Shown here in pieces: positions 36,063 through 51,000 of a stretch of DNA of 64,000 bases. How positions within the stretch are numbered: the first letter of the stretch is position 1; each line of letters opens with the position of its first letter. Source of the stretch: Heliopora coerulea (Eukaryota > Cnidaria > Anthozoa > Scleralcyonacea > Helioporidae). The translations under genes and the position numbers were made by a program. Below the pieces are notes generated by a model. It did not search any database. It was not told the origin of the DNA and saw only the letters and a program-made list of their open reading frames with translations. The DNA lies in contig JASJOG010000081.1 of the NCBI GenBank assembly GCA_030142905.1, positions 372,001-436,000 on the forward strand. Direction: 5' to 3'.

Positions 36063-39000
36063 CTGCAAGAGAAACATGCAGAAAGAGCTCAGCAATGGCA
36101 ATCGAACAGTGACAAACAATGCCGATGAAACAAACACATGTTTTCTGGTCAATGACATAAAAATAGGATACTGCGTATGACACTGCTGAATCACGTCATA
36201 AGATTCAAAGGTTGGGAAATGCCGAGACTGATCGCAAAGAATTCTTACGTTTCGAGCGAACGCCTTAGTCAGTGCACGTTTCACTCTCTGACGAAGGTCC
36301 TTTACTCGGCACGTTAGAATTCTTTGCGATCAGTCACGGCAGTTACCAACCTTTGAACTTTTTACATGTTCACTGGTATCGAGCCAGACAGTGTCTTTTG
36401 AAGTAAGAGACCGCCGTTGGCCTCTTGACAGCACGAGAGGACACGTATCACACAGTTTCTCTGAGGTACCGGTAAAGCAGTGCTTTGTCATATACCAAGT
36501 GTCAAATGATGAAAAAAAACGTTCGGGGAAACACTTAAAGATTGTTTTCAGTGATGATAAATCAGAAAACATGACCTGAAAACAATTCTGATCCCATGCT
36601 TTTCATTAGCTTTTTCGCTTTCAGATTGTTTTCATTTAAACTTTCATATATCACACTCGTCTAAAAAGTTTCCAAGAGGTGGTTAACTTAATGTCATTTA
36701 CTTTAAATAACTTTCATTTTTATTTAACTTCATTTTTTTTCATAAAATTAAAATTAAAATAAAATAAAATAAAAATAAGTTTTTCTCGTCTCCGCCATCA
36801 CTCAAACAAGACATACGCTCACAAGACAATCTTTATGACAGAATTAACAAATCAAATTACAAAAGTAATCATGGATAGAATTCAATCTGCATGCTATATT
36901 TTCACTTTACTTTCATTTTCTACTACTTTCGTAGAACTTAGTATAAAGTACTAATAAGACAAGATACAACTGTAGTCAATGCTTGATTACTTGGGTTTTT
37001 TAAATAAGTTTAAGCTCTTATCGTCCTATTGGATCTTTTTTCTGACGATGTTATAGTACGACGAAGGCTTAAACATAAGATAAGGTAAAAAACTTTATTT
37101 AAATGTCAATGTTTTGAGCTACCATGGCTAATTGGAGACACTACTGAGACATTACAATATAAAGTTACAGTATTAAAATTATAGCACTGAATATTACACT
37201 ATACCAATATAACATATTACGATAAAATGGAAATTATAATATTAAGGGACAAATTTTTCATTTACCAGAGCATTAAAATAGTATAAAACATATATTTTAT
37301 TTACACCACAATCTGCAGTTCCCGCATCCATTTTCTATTATATTTACTAGATCTTTTTCCCTTATATTGTTTTTGAACAATTTCAAGCTTGAGATTTCTC
37401 CGTCTTCTAAATTTAGCTTTGACCACAAATAAAGTTCAAAGTATCTGAGAGAATGTTTCCCATATCTTACTATTTTAAATCTTGCTAATTCAAAATCTGC
37501 ATTGTGCATTTCATAGCGCTTCTCTTTTTGCCTGAAAAGTTCTATGATATGTGGCGGTGACTAATTGTTCTTTACCCTCTTCACCTTTTTCTTTTACTCT
37601 TTTCATTTTTAAATAAATCACTGTAACAACTGCCGCAATTGGATTATGGCTTCCTAATACTGAGCTGAGATTGTTGCAGTTATTGTAAGTCAGGGACAGC
37701 GAGGTTTGAAGCATCACTGCGACATAACGTGAAGCTATTCTATCATCAGGGGGTGTCAGTACACGTGTTTCTCAACACTGTGACTAGGGTCCCATTCCAG
37801 TTCTGTACAGTTGTCTGATTAAAATTACTTTGGTCACATGTGTGAAGAGAGTCGTCTAGTTTGACTCTACGAAGCATTGCTGGTTTTCTCTGTGTACTCC
37901 TCCTGTAGTAATACTGGACCGAAGTGAGCTGGCTCTTACTAGACCTCTAGAGAGAGCAGCTCAGGTAGCTGATAGAGTTATCCAGTATAAATTAAAACAT
38001 TTTATTCTTAATACGTAGCTCTCAAGCTGTTCTCTCAGAAAAACTTTCTGAGTCCCTGACGGTAATCTCACCGGCGATCAGAAGGTTACGGGTTCGATTC
38101 CCGTCAGGGACTCAGAAAGTTTTTCTGAGAGAACAGCTTGAAAGCGTGCGTATTAAGAACATAATTACCAAGCTACCACAAACACATGATTGAAAAACAT
38201 TTTACTTTACTTTGTTCTACTCAAAAATGTTTCTAATGTCGTTTTCAACTTACGTGATCTTTATCCCTTCCAGTGATCTCTGTCTGAAAATCAAACAATT
38301 CGATGGTAGTAGTGCGACTGCTATTTTCAAAATTACGAATGGCTTCTTGTCTAACGATAGCCAGGAGTCTTTTGGGATTAAAGAAAGCACCAAGCCAATA
38401 GGCGGGAACGCGATCTCGACCCTGGAAATAAAATAAAATAAAATTTTAAAAATCTTATGAAGGTATTAAGGGTATAGAACTCACTTGGGTTTTAAATTTA
38501 CATTTCGTAACTTTCAGGAAATTGTATGGAGCCTTCTTAAGCTTTGACCATCAGTAACTAACCTGCGTAAGCACACGGTCGATGTGCGCATATCTGCTTT
38601 GTAAATCAGCCAACCAAGCCCCAAGGCTCCAGGAACCTGGTGCTGATGTTTCACCAGCTAGTTGTAACCATTTTCCTGGTATACGTAAATGAAACAGAGC
38701 GTCGATGACTTCTAACAAGTTGGGTGGTACCTGGTCACCGTGAACACCATCCTCAAGTGACACCTTGATGACCTAATGAGAAAAAAGAAAATTCACTACA
38801 AATCGTGCGGTTCAAAAGAAATTTCGTTCATTGACGTAATCAGTATTTTGTATTAGAAGGGTTGTATTTGTAATTAGATTTTTCTTGACAACTAGTAATT
38901 GATTACTTTTTCTATTCTTGTGGCTCATGCAGAAGGCCAAATATAGCACAAACAGTATTTTCGTGTGGACCGCAACGGTTGGGCTGCAACACTTTGACGC

Positions 39001-42000
39001 TAGAATCCAGTTTAGATGCTTCGATATCATTTACTTGTTTTTGAACAGTCTTTCGCTTCGTTAACATCTCGTACATATGCATGTCTTTACACTTTCGCGG
39101 CAGCGCGTTGCTCTTTGATGACTAAAATTGTCTGGCGTTAGCCAGAGTAAAATGATAGAACGCTGAACCTGCCATAACTTGCGGTTCACAAATTTAACTC
39201 TACTTTGCTTACTGAGAGGCAGACCTGTCTGCGAGCCCTCAATTCAAGTCTCAAGTCAAGTCTCAAGTCTTTGAGGAAAAGTCCCAAGTCAAGTCTCAAG
39301 TCTTCGAATACAAGTCTTGAGTCAAGTCTCAAGTCTTCTTACATGTTACATTGCCAAACCAAGCAGCCATACATAAAATCCTAGTGATTACAAAAGAAGT
39401 TCACTAAGGTCAAATTAAAAAGTTTAAGATTTCGGCAAATGAGTTCGGCTACGGTTAAACGCCAAGTCTCAGCAGAATCCAAACGATATAACTATCGGAA
39501 CGTACGCCATGGTTACTTGTTGTGAGAATGAGTTCAATGGGCCAGCGGAAAATGGCGCGAAAATTTACAATTAACTTCATGTAATCAAGCACACAAACTA
39601 TCGATCAACAATGTCTCATAAACAGGAGCTCTCACATTGGATAAATATTGCGTAATAAGAAAACTGTTTTCAGTTGAAATTCTTGTGGATTACTCTCTCT
39701 TGCTTTTCGCGGCATGTTTGGTTGTAATAATAGTAATTTTAGGTTCAAGTCAGACACAAGTCTCAGTCGGCAAAACACCAAGTCTCAAGTTTAGTCTCAA
39801 GTCAATTGAGGCAAGTCCGAGTGAAGTTGCAAGTCACAAAATTTTGCAACTCGAGTCAGCAACTCCAGTCGCCAACACTGCTGAGAGGTCTGTTTCCCTT
39901 ACCAAGAAATGACAAAGGGACTCGAGGGACCAACCAAAAAACGTTGCTTTCCCCTGAATTACCGTATAGACATACAGCTTTCGTTTGCTATTAACTTTGA
40001 AGGTTACGAAATGAGGGTTGCGCAGGGTACTGGGCCAATTCATTTCAAGGCCCCAGATTAAAATGTTCTGAATCTTCAGTTGACTTTAAATTGCGCTTTC
40101 AACAATTGGGTACATCTGCCGACCGGGATTTTCCAAATCCTTTAATATCAGTGTCACCTTGAAGGGCCGTTTACACATGTGATTTTGCACGTTGCGATTG
40201 TCATCCTGGTGTATGTAATAAACTCATGACAGTCTATGTAGCACGATATCCGCTTATGATTTGCTGTAGTTTGTCCTCAACGCTCTCGTCATTATAACAC
40301 ATACTCCAAGATGTCAATCGCAAGGTACAAAATCACACGTATAAACACTGGTGTCAGCCATTTTGCGCATTGCGATTGTCATCCTGGTGCATGTATTAAA
40401 CTCATAACAGTCTATGTAGCAAGATATCCGCTTATGATTTGCTGTAATTTATCCTCGACACTCTCGTCAGTTAAACACATACTCCAAGATGTCAATCGCC
40501 AGGCACAAAATCATACGTGTAATCAGTCCTTTAAGATTTTCTTACTCCTTTAATAACAGTGCTGTCGTCTGTCTATGGGCTTAGCTCTCACTCCCACTAA
40601 AACCAGAAAGGGATCTTCCGAAACCTGACTGACCTGCAAGTCGTCTCTCACGTCTTGGATCACTTTCTGCATTTGCTCGACTTCCGAAAGGACGAACAGA
40701 TTAAAAGAAGTAACACCGCTCTTTTTAAGTTTGTCGTTTATATAATCCTAGAAAAACAAAAAGTTTCTGTGATGGAATATCAAAATTAGGTCGGTTATTT
40801 CCGGTAGGAGAAAAATTATTATAAGGGTGTATTACAAGTTGAGTGATAAGCGCTTAACCCTTTGGAGCCTGATGGGATTTCTACTTTGACTAGTAAAATT
40901 GTCTGGCGTTAGCCAGAGTAAAATTTAATTAAGACGACAATTGCCGTCTTCAGGAGTCAAAGTGTTAGGAAAGCCTCCAGCGTAATTTCGAGAGAGAAGG
41001 TCGAGAATGGTTGACTTGTTTAACTTGTAGGAATTTAAATCTGATAAGTTTGGAGGAGGTTTTTGAAATAGAGCGTGACGAAAGACGTAATATTCATAAC
41101 AATGACTACATACTGAATCTTGCCAAACTAGCAACTAATCTTAACAAGAAATCTTTCAGTTATTACAGTAATTGTGCCCAGGTCTGGAATATTTTACCTC
41201 CGCCTTATTCAAAAAATCGTTATCTCAGACAATCTTTCAAGCCCAATCTCTTTGTGTTTGTCGACTGTACTGAGATTTTTGCTCGTGAGTAGATATTCAT
41301 AGACTTCATTATTTTTAAATTCTTAGTCTTGTAAAGTGATGTATTTGAGTTGGTTTATTACGGTGGTCAATTTAGTAGGTAGGTAATAAGTATCTTATAT
41401 AATTCATATAAGTTTTGTAAATTAGTACAACAGGCAGACATTTAGCCTTTTGAAAAGCAGACATTCATAATTTGGCATTTTATTACAACACAACAACGTT
41501 GCTGTGCTTAAATACCGTTGCAAAAAAATTTGTTCACAAAAACTTATTGACATGTGAGAGGGTGCGTGATTATGCACGCAGTAACGGGACAATCAGATGT
41601 CTCAAAAGTCATCATTTCATTGGATTTTGTTTCATATTTCACCAGCAGAAAAACTCACCCATAAACTTTGACTCGCTGTAAGTAACAAAAGTCCTTTCCA
41701 CAACAGAACCCAGTCCTCTCTGTTCTGCAGGACGCGTCAGAAAACCGGCTTGGAAAGCACTCACGGGGAAACAATAGGACTGACCTGCATAGGGCCTTGA
41801 AGGTCTCACGCAGGTTTATCATGGGAGAATTGTATTTACCAGAGGGCCTACCAGAGGTTGTAAACAAAGCAAAGGTTCCCAAGAGAGCCAGCAGAACCAA
41901 AATTTATCCAAGGCAACTGAAATTTACCCAAATAAATTCATCCAATGCAAATGCTGTAAATTTTCTTCACAATGGTGAGCTTAAAAACGCTACGTTTATA

Positions 42001-45000
42001 CATGTTTAAGGCGTTAATAGTGCAAATTGACCCCGTTCCAGCCCCTGTTGTAAATACAACCTTCCCGTGAGACATCGTAACGCCAGACCCTGAGGAGGAG
42101 CCAAAGGACTGAGTGCTTTGTCGAATGCGAGTTAGTAATTAAATTGCGAAAATGTTTTCTCGACAAATTACCTTACTCCACGGCTTTGGAACCTTTGAAA
42201 GCGCGGCAGTACAAATTTCCACCAAGTCAACTTCTTTTCTTTGGCGCAGAGCGAAAAGACTGGCACTGGCGAAAACTCCAGCGTTTTCGATTGTAATGGA
42301 ACTGGCGCCTGGAAGGTGAGTTTGACCGCTGACCACAGCGATACCTTTCGTCGGCGTGTAATAATCGGACTCCACACAGGCATTGGTTAAGGTATTCGTG
42401 ACGGTCATTCGATCATATATCAAGTTCATATGCGTGAAGATGTATTGATCTTGACCAACGACAGTCTAGAAATAAGCAAACTGAATTTAAACGAATCTAA
42501 GTTGAGAAAGATCATAAATTTATTTAGATTTACAACATTTTCCTCTTCTGACTAAATAGCTTCGGCGAACTTTTTCGAAAGAAGACAGCATCGGAAGCCT
42601 AAACTCACGACGTCACGTCCACAATAGGGACCTTACAATCTACAATGTCAACTTGAACCACGACGTTCCTTAAGCAAAAGAATTGTTCAAGCAAAAGAAT
42701 TGTTCATGCAAATGAAAGACAATGAATAATTTTTATTCTCCAGAACATTGTTAACATCGTTGTCGTTATGCATACAACGGTACCCAGACCATTTTCACGT
42801 CTTAAGGAAGACGTCAGCTCGCGGAGTGAAAAAAGCTGTTACTTAAGATTGAACTCAACGCGAGTCTGCATTCGCTTTAGGAGGACTGAAGCGTTTTAGT
42901 AGTCACAAAACTACCAGCAAGTATGAAGAATGGTGGTCAATAAGCCGTGGTTTCTTTAAATGCAGAAATTTTAAAGGATGTCGTTCAAGTTGACGACGTA
43001 GACCATAAGGTCTCTAATGTTCCGATCCAGAACTTGTATAATCCAGCACTGAGTTTTAAGGAAACTTTTGGAAATTTTTGGCTGGTTGGCCGGTACAGTT
43101 TTGCAACGAATTGCCAAAATGTTTTCTCGTTAGGTTTGAATCTCGTTAGCAAAAACATACATCAACAAGCTAAATAGCTGTAACATTGTTTTATCTGACT
43201 GATACTTGTACCAGTAAGAGTAAGTGGTCTTCAAAGTCACTGACAGTATGTTGAGATAACACCCTAAGCAAACATTGCAAAGAATTTCTGGATGAAGACT
43301 TGTCTGTTGTCTTCCCAGCCGTGCATCTCTGCAACTAGAGTGTTCTGTGCAATTTGCACCAGATGGTATTCGTCAGTATTTGGTTGTGATTTTAGGGACA
43401 AATGCAGTTTAACGGGTGCAAATGAATCCATCACCCGGTTGCTTGGAAGAGCTTAATTCGGCTGCGTCCGAGTGACAAATAATTACGATATTTAACAATT
43501 TTATCAACATTGATTCTATTCCAAACTCTAACCCTAACCTAACCCTAATCTTAAACGTTTGTCAAAGCAATGTTATTGAAACAAATCTCACTCAAAATCC
43601 AAATCCTAAACCTAAATTCGTTAAGGATGTAAAGTGCCTTTATTTATATTGGATAACCCTGTCATTTACCTAAGCTGTTCTTCCTAGAGGTCCAGTAAGC
43701 GCCACCCCTCATGGATCCAGTGTTACTACAGCAGGAAAACGGAGTACCTGGAGAAAGCCTGCGATGCTTGGTAGAGACAAACTGGACAACACTCTTCTCA
43801 TATGTGACAAAGGTAACTTTAATCAGATAACTGCACGGAACCGGAATCAAACCCAAGTCACAATGGTGAGAGACACGTGCACGTCCACAGAGCCACCAGC
43901 ATCTCACTTTAATTTGATGGCGTGTACAATTTCATCATGATGTGGATTGTGTCCTTTAAACAACCGCTAAAATGCCGTGCGCAACAATGTCTAAAACATT
44001 TTTATGGATATTTATTCTAACCCAAACTCTAACCTTAGCCCTACAAGTCAGCTAAAAAGATTTTTTTTTTACTAAATAAAACGTCTTTTTTTTAACTCCC
44101 AAGTCCGTCTACCGTATTTTGATGACGTGAACGTTTTCGTGATGGCGTCATTTTCACGCACTAAACTGCAGTCTAGCCTGATTTTATGAGCAAGGTTAGC
44201 GAATATAAGACTACAACGCTTATTGAGCGATTATTTTGCGGGCAAAAAACTGTTCGACGACAAGGAATTACCACCTACAAGTCAGAAGGGAAAAAAGTTT
44301 ACTTGAGAACTTTTCCTGGACAATTCTTACCAACGAAGTACATCAATCTTACCTCATGCGATGAGTGCAGCCCGCATGCTTCAGGCACATCAAGTATGTT
44401 GGCTGGCAAGTTCTCCAAAGACTGCACTAAATTTGGCAGACGGACATTTCCAGTGAAGAAAACTGACGGTAATCTGTATTTCACTACAAAACGAACACGA
44501 GTTTTTTAAACTAACAAAGGTTCTATTCCACGTGGCGTCTTAATTCTTGAGAATCAAATCGAAAACTTTATCAAGAAATGTGATTGGTCGGTCAAGTATT
44601 TCAACAGGAAAAGTGGCAGAAATTTTTCGCGGCTATTTTTTTCGCCACCCAACCACATGACCACATTTCCTTTCTCGTTTTGGTGCAGATCACATTTCCC
44701 ATTTCTCTCTTCAAAAAAAGGTCACCCAGAGGAAAATGGGCTTCAGAAAAAGGCATTTCTGTGACAAAATTTGAGTTAACAGGTTCTGTTTGTGGTCAGA
44801 TAAACGTAATAAAGACTTATGGGGCAAAACCACTAATTTATAAACATCAAAAATTTATACGAAAATAGAAATCAAAGAGAACAATTCTCCGGCAAAACTA
44901 CACAATTAAAAACTGTATTTTAGAAAAGGTCATTAAAAACACCCAAAGTGAAATTTTTGCTAACTTGTAGACGTTTAATGCTCGGGATAGAAAGTGTACC

Positions 45001-48000
45001 TTCGGTAATCACTGCTTTTCAGACGAACAAGTATCCACCGAAGAGTAAAGTTGTTTGAGTTCATGCAAATAAAAACCTAAAATCTGAAATATTGAGCAAA
45101 TATACTTGATCAATAAACTCGCTGTCTTACTTCTGGAAGCTTCAAATTCTTTCTTTACTGCAGCCGGACTGATCCAATAGTCAACCATCGCGCTCAGTGA
45201 CTGTCGATCGAATTCATCACTTAGTCCTTTACCGTACACAACCTAAAAGGTTTGGCGAAGTAAGGTGCGACTAAATACAAGATTATAGTTAAACATACAA
45301 GATAAAACATATTCCGATGAGGAACATCTTGAAAAGTCAGAATACGAGTCAAAATCAAGATGAAAGTTGAATTAGTCTTGATTTTTTAGACTTTTTTAAA
45401 AATTATTTTGGATTTTTCTTGATTATTTTAGACTTAGATTTGAATTTCGCCTTGATTTGACTCGTATTCTGCGTTTTCAAGATGTGTCTCTTCGGAATAT
45501 GTTTTATCTTGTATTGATTGTTAAATTTTCGTATAACTCTGGCTTATAGTTAAATGTTATTCTGGTGTTTCGTTAGAGTGAAATGTCTTATTGCCCAAAA
45601 ATTGATATTTAATAAAAGTTGGAGTCAAGGTTTTCTCCACCATTTTACCATCTGTTTATTGAAATCGTCTAACCACGGACTTACGGCTTCGAAGACACAC
45701 GTTCATATCCTGACTATGTTCACGACAGATCTTTGTAATTCTACACTCCTCTCTAATCACATGGGACGAACTTACCGAGTTATGTCATGGCCAAGAATTT
45801 TCCAACTCAATACTTCTGAGTATCGAGCTTGAAGATCGTTCTTCTACCTCAATACTTCTGCTAATACTACTTCAGACCTGCGACAATCTCATTTACAATA
45901 GGTTTCTACGAGATCTAAAGTCCGTTTTCCACTAGGCGAATTTTGTCGCGCAAATCGACTTTTCATTGTTTGAATCGAATTGATTCATGATTAGTTCCAG
46001 CCGAAAGCTTATGAGACTAAAGAAAAAGTCGCTTCGCACGAAGAAATTCATCTAGTGGAAAACGGCCCTTACTCGAATCTTGTATTTATCGTCCGATTTT
46101 ATTTTAAATAATATAGTACCTCTGACAACAAGGATCTTAGGCCATTCCATTGTATGGATTTCCCAGTAGTCACAGCGATTCCACCGCTCAGTTCGTTTTG
46201 TTGTGCTGGATGTTCTCCGAATTCTCTGGCGACTACTTTCATGGCATCCTAGAAATTGACAATAAACTTAGCAGTAGTTCTTCCAAACTAATTACGTATT
46301 CACCAACCAATTAACGAACCAACAATTCACCCAAAGAACCAACTATGCAACCATTCATAAATCCATCAACCAGCCATTCGTCCAAACTACTAAGCAACTA
46401 ACCATTCGTCCAAACTACTAAGCAACCAACCATCAGTCCAACAAACTCACCAATCATCCACTCAATCAACCATTCATCGCCAACCAAGGAACCATCGACC
46501 GTTCCTGGAGGTAACCAACAAACCAAGCAGCCAACCAAACCATCGTTCATTCAAATAACCATCCAGCCATAAAACCAACCACTCAAACAATCGTTAAACC
46601 AACTAGTGAGCTAGATACCCGATTAGCCCTTCAGCTCATCAGGGGTCCGCTGTTCAAAGCACGATTAGCGCTAATCTAGAATTACCAATTAATCAACGGT
46701 TTTAGTTTCTTTTATTTTGATTGAAAAATCTAGTTCAGATTTAACAGCTTAAAAGCTCGTTGTACACACGCAAAATCTGTTAAAGAAAATTCCAACTTGT
46801 CTCAGCAGCATGACCGGAAAGTTGTCCACAAAATTTTCGCCAATCCTGGACTAAGCCAATCGTCTCTTGAAGAACTGGGCCTGGGCAACCAGTCAGTAAA
46901 AAAACTTCCCGGTGTTTACGAAATTCTAATCAGGCATCTTGTGTTATGACATAAATAAGTCAGCAAGTCGCTTGCTAATTTACATCACAAATACCCGTTG
47001 ATGGAAATCATGGCCTCATACAAAGGTAATGTTAATAAAAATAATGAACTAGAAAATAGTTTACTTGTAACTCCTCAGGGCCTGGGCTGACGTGTTCAGG
47101 TTTATTCCAGCCAACCAATTGAAATTGAGATCTTAATCGAATAACGTTATGAAGCATACAGATATTGTGTAAAACCGCTGGCCATTCTGAACGACTGCTC
47201 GCATTTAGTGTGTCAGCATCGAGAAGAGATATCGACCGCACCAAGTTGTCTCGAATGTTCTGAAAAAATTTGAAAGCAGAATACACAAACATATCGTTAA
47301 CTACATATAAATTTTTAAGTTGCCTGGAGCCCATTCTTTGAGATATCTTGTTTATTTAAAAGTACATATGCCTTTTGTAACGAGCAGTATCAAGAATGTA
47401 AACGGACTCCTTGTACCAATGAAAAATCATATATGCAATAGTAAAATACGGTGGCCCATAAGTGTCAAACACAAATCAATTTTCAAAAACACAAATCAAT
47501 TTCACAAAACACAAATCAGTTTCACAAAACACAAATCAATTTCACAAAACACCAATCAATTTCACAAAACACAGATCAATTTAGCAAAACGCAAGTCAAA
47601 AAAATCGAAGTTGCTCGACGTATGACTGCGAGTCTGCAATCTGCCATTGTCATGGTTTCTTGTCCAACCTGGCGACTTTTCAGTTGCGTCTCGAGGATAA
47701 TACTTACTTTCACGGATTTTACCACGAAATATTTTGTCATAGTTGTGGACACCAAATTGACGAGCATTTTTTGTACTGCTCTCAATGTGGTACCAAGCTG
47801 GACACAGCTACACCTTCTTACCGGTTACTATCATCAGCCGACAACGTAACGGAGAAGGAAGCTATCGAAGGTTATTTTTACAGTGGATTCACTTACAAGG
47901 TCATTTTGGATTTTCCTCGCAAGTATCACAATATGTCAATGTCAATGTCAACATTGAAAAGAAGACTAATTCAGTATAATCTCAAAAGAAATAAGGAGAA

Positions 48001-51000
48001 TGTTAACTTGGCTGATGTCGAGCGATTGATGGGAAACGAGTTAGATGGTCCAGATTACTGAAACATATGGACTAAATTTTCAAACTAAATCACAAATTTG
48101 AGTCATTACTTTGATGTCATAAAAGCCCAATGAACCACATTACTTGTACAACAGATCTGATGACTTGACGATGGGAATTAGCTGCAATTTTGGACAAAGT
48201 TTGTTAACACTTCCATTTTTAACTTAAAATAGACAAGCTACCTTTGCTCTTGATGACTCTAACTCAGTAAGATTATGGTCAAAAATAAACCCAAAATGGT
48301 CAAAACAATAAATGTGTTCACATTCTTGTCTAAAATTGTAGTTTACCAGAAACCTTACAGCACAACTGATAAAAGTACTTTAATAAAGCTCTTCAAAATG
48401 CTCTAAGTAATTTATACTTTACCAAAACTTGGTGAACTAAAAAATGCATTCAGTGAATTCATTCCTAAAAGATTGATAATTTTTGAGTAACTCAGAAACT
48501 GGAAAGTTAAGAGTGCATGAACAAGTGTTCACAGTGAGTTTCTTGTGGCATTCCACGTGATCAAATGTGGCTGTCAAACTTGTTTCAAACCCAGTGGCTG
48601 GTACAACTGGGCATCCTGTTACAAACTGAAGAATGTGTTCCAGTTCTACTTTACAAATTGTTATTCCATTGGTCTCTGGATCAAGGACTGTGGTAGTAAT
48701 CTCACCAGCCTCAACATCTTCAAGGTAATGTTTAAAATTAAAGGCTATAGCTTCCTCACTTGTGCGCTTGTTGTTTCCTTCTTCAGAAAAGCAGAAATCA
48801 AACAGGTTGTCAACAATCTTGGCAGTGAGCCTTTGATGTTCATCAAACTGAAGCAATTTGCGAGACTTGTGAGGATTGCTTCTTATCATTTCCAGGACAC
48901 CACACGTTTTAAGCCCTTCAATAAACTGATCAATTTCTGACAATGTAGATAGTACATGGCAGTGTAAGCAAATGCACCTGATAAATTCTGCTTTGTTTTC
49001 AAAAGCCACAACAGGCTTGGTATATCCTGCCTCAAATCTGAAAGGTGTATTAAAAGAAGCTTCTTCCTTAAATTTTACTGGATCATCAATGGCTACAAGC
49101 TCCTCTAACTTTGTCCTCACTTTCCCTTGGGGTAGATCACTAACTGATGTGGATACTGCTTCCAGTTTACCATGTACAATATAGTCTACTATGGGGCCTG
49201 CAAACACTGCAGGACCAGGAGATCCTCAAAGCAATGACAAAGCAGAAATAATGCCATAAATGTTGTATTCCTCCCTATGCAAGGCCACAACATTGTGTGT
49301 AAATCTTCGACATCTAGGTGGACCTCCAAACAGACTTGATACTTGCTGCATATGTTTGTGTATTAGGTAGAGAAATTCTTTCCGTAGTCCTCCCTCATCT
49401 ACAGCAGATTCACCAATGAACTGAACAGTTACCAGACCATTTAGCCCTTCTCTTTGTAGTCTTTTCATTTTTGTGACTGTATCTTCCCATATGCTACTTC
49501 TTCGTACTTTCAGTCTAATTTTATTGCCAGAGTGTACACATTGCTGCGACAATTCCATCAATTTTGGGCAAATATTCCCTTGATTCTCCTCCACACAGTG
49601 CTCCTGATGCTCATTAACACTTTCACTTACTAAAAGTTCAATGACTTCATGTGATTCCCATAATTCAGCTTCATTTTCTTCAATCACAGATGCATAAGAA
49701 TGAAATTGATCACATGAACCACCTGTTCTATCATCATAAAGTTTTGTGACAGCAGCTTCAAGGTCTTCTGTATTCTGTAAAGCATTTAAGATTTTCCAGT
49801 CAGGCAAAGCAGGAAAAATATCCGTCACCGACTTGTACAATTCACTGTTAGGTTTTTGGAATCCTGGAGCTGAACCTAATGGTTGGTTGCTACTCATTAT
49901 GGAAGGCTTGGTGATGGTGCATGAAGCCATCACAGTATCTGGGCAGAATCGCTTTGGTTCACATGCTCCAGTTCCACTGGAATTCTTGATTCTTGACTGA
50001 GTTCGCTCAGGGTCAATTTCATTCTCATCCTCCATGTCATCATCAGTAAGAAGACTGTTTGCAATACCTTTCATCCTGTAACTAAGGTAATTTGAAGTGG
50101 AACAGAGATAGAATGTTATTCTATTGTAAGGTTTCCCCAATTCAACTTTGTATCCTTGCAAAGTGAAAGGCTCATCTGTTTCTTTCAACTTTTTGACTTT
50201 CGTCCCATCTGGGTACAGTAACTTGTAATGACCTGGTGTAGTGTTCAATATTTCGTTTGTGTTGTGCATTGAATGTTTTCCCATCGCCAGTTTCAATATC
50301 TCTTCACAATCTGCTGTTTTTCGAAGTTTCAAAGGTAGACTTTTTCCTCTGGTAGGTTTGAGCAAACTCTCCTCATCTACGTAACGCATAATTTCTACGT
50401 TAATCGTCACAGGCTGCTCTTCGCTCGTACTCGTCCTTTTTTTCGTTTTCTTAAAGCGTGAAACTCTGTCAGCCTTTTTCTTTTCTATGAAAGAGGCAAA
50501 AGTAGGAACGGATTGGCTGGAAGATATGCGTTCTGTGCTGGATGCAGTTCCACGTTCACTGACTGAGGCAGAAAGAGTATTGAAGCTTTGGGGAGCTGGA
50601 TTTCCACAATTCACGCAAAATTGGAAGCTTTTCTTCAATTGAGCTCCACAATGACCGCAATACATTGTTAAATTTTGAGACATACACGTCACAAAAAATT
50701 CACAAGGGAATGAGAATGGCGGACACTACACAGCAGTTCGAAACAACATTAGTAACCATGCCTGTCTATTAAATGCCATCGGCTTCCACAACAGCACTGT
50801 CGCTGGTGTTACCCAACCAAATTGATTTCCGTTTTACTAAATTGAGTTGTGTTTTGTTAAACTGATTTGTGTATTGTGAAATTGAAATTGATTTGTGTTT
50901 TGTGAAATTGATTTGTGATTTGTAAAATTGATTTGCGTTTTGGAATATTGATTTGTGCTTTCGAATACGGACTTGTGTTTTCGAATACTGGTTTGTGTTT

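Noticed and set aside
35736..36284. Using the full 182-codon ORF as the last dynein exon
   Set aside because: The dynein match starts only at LREPPLEG, directly after a good acceptor at 36,063, which also fits the phase of exon 18. The upstream part is intron and foldback repeat.
43260..43330. Possible dynein exon encoding [16 protein letters not shown]
   Set aside because: A stop follows without a usable donor, and exon 14 at 44,353-44,483 already satisfies the phase between exons 13 and 15.
44186..44509. Plus-strand ORF of 107 codons
   Set aside because: It overlaps dynein exon 14 on the other strand, which has splice sites, correct phase and a dynein motif.
49226..49228. TGA read as selenocysteine in the HECT gene
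   Set aside because: No HECT family member is known to use it, the position is not catalytic, and I see no obvious SECIS element. A plain nonsense mutation is simpler.
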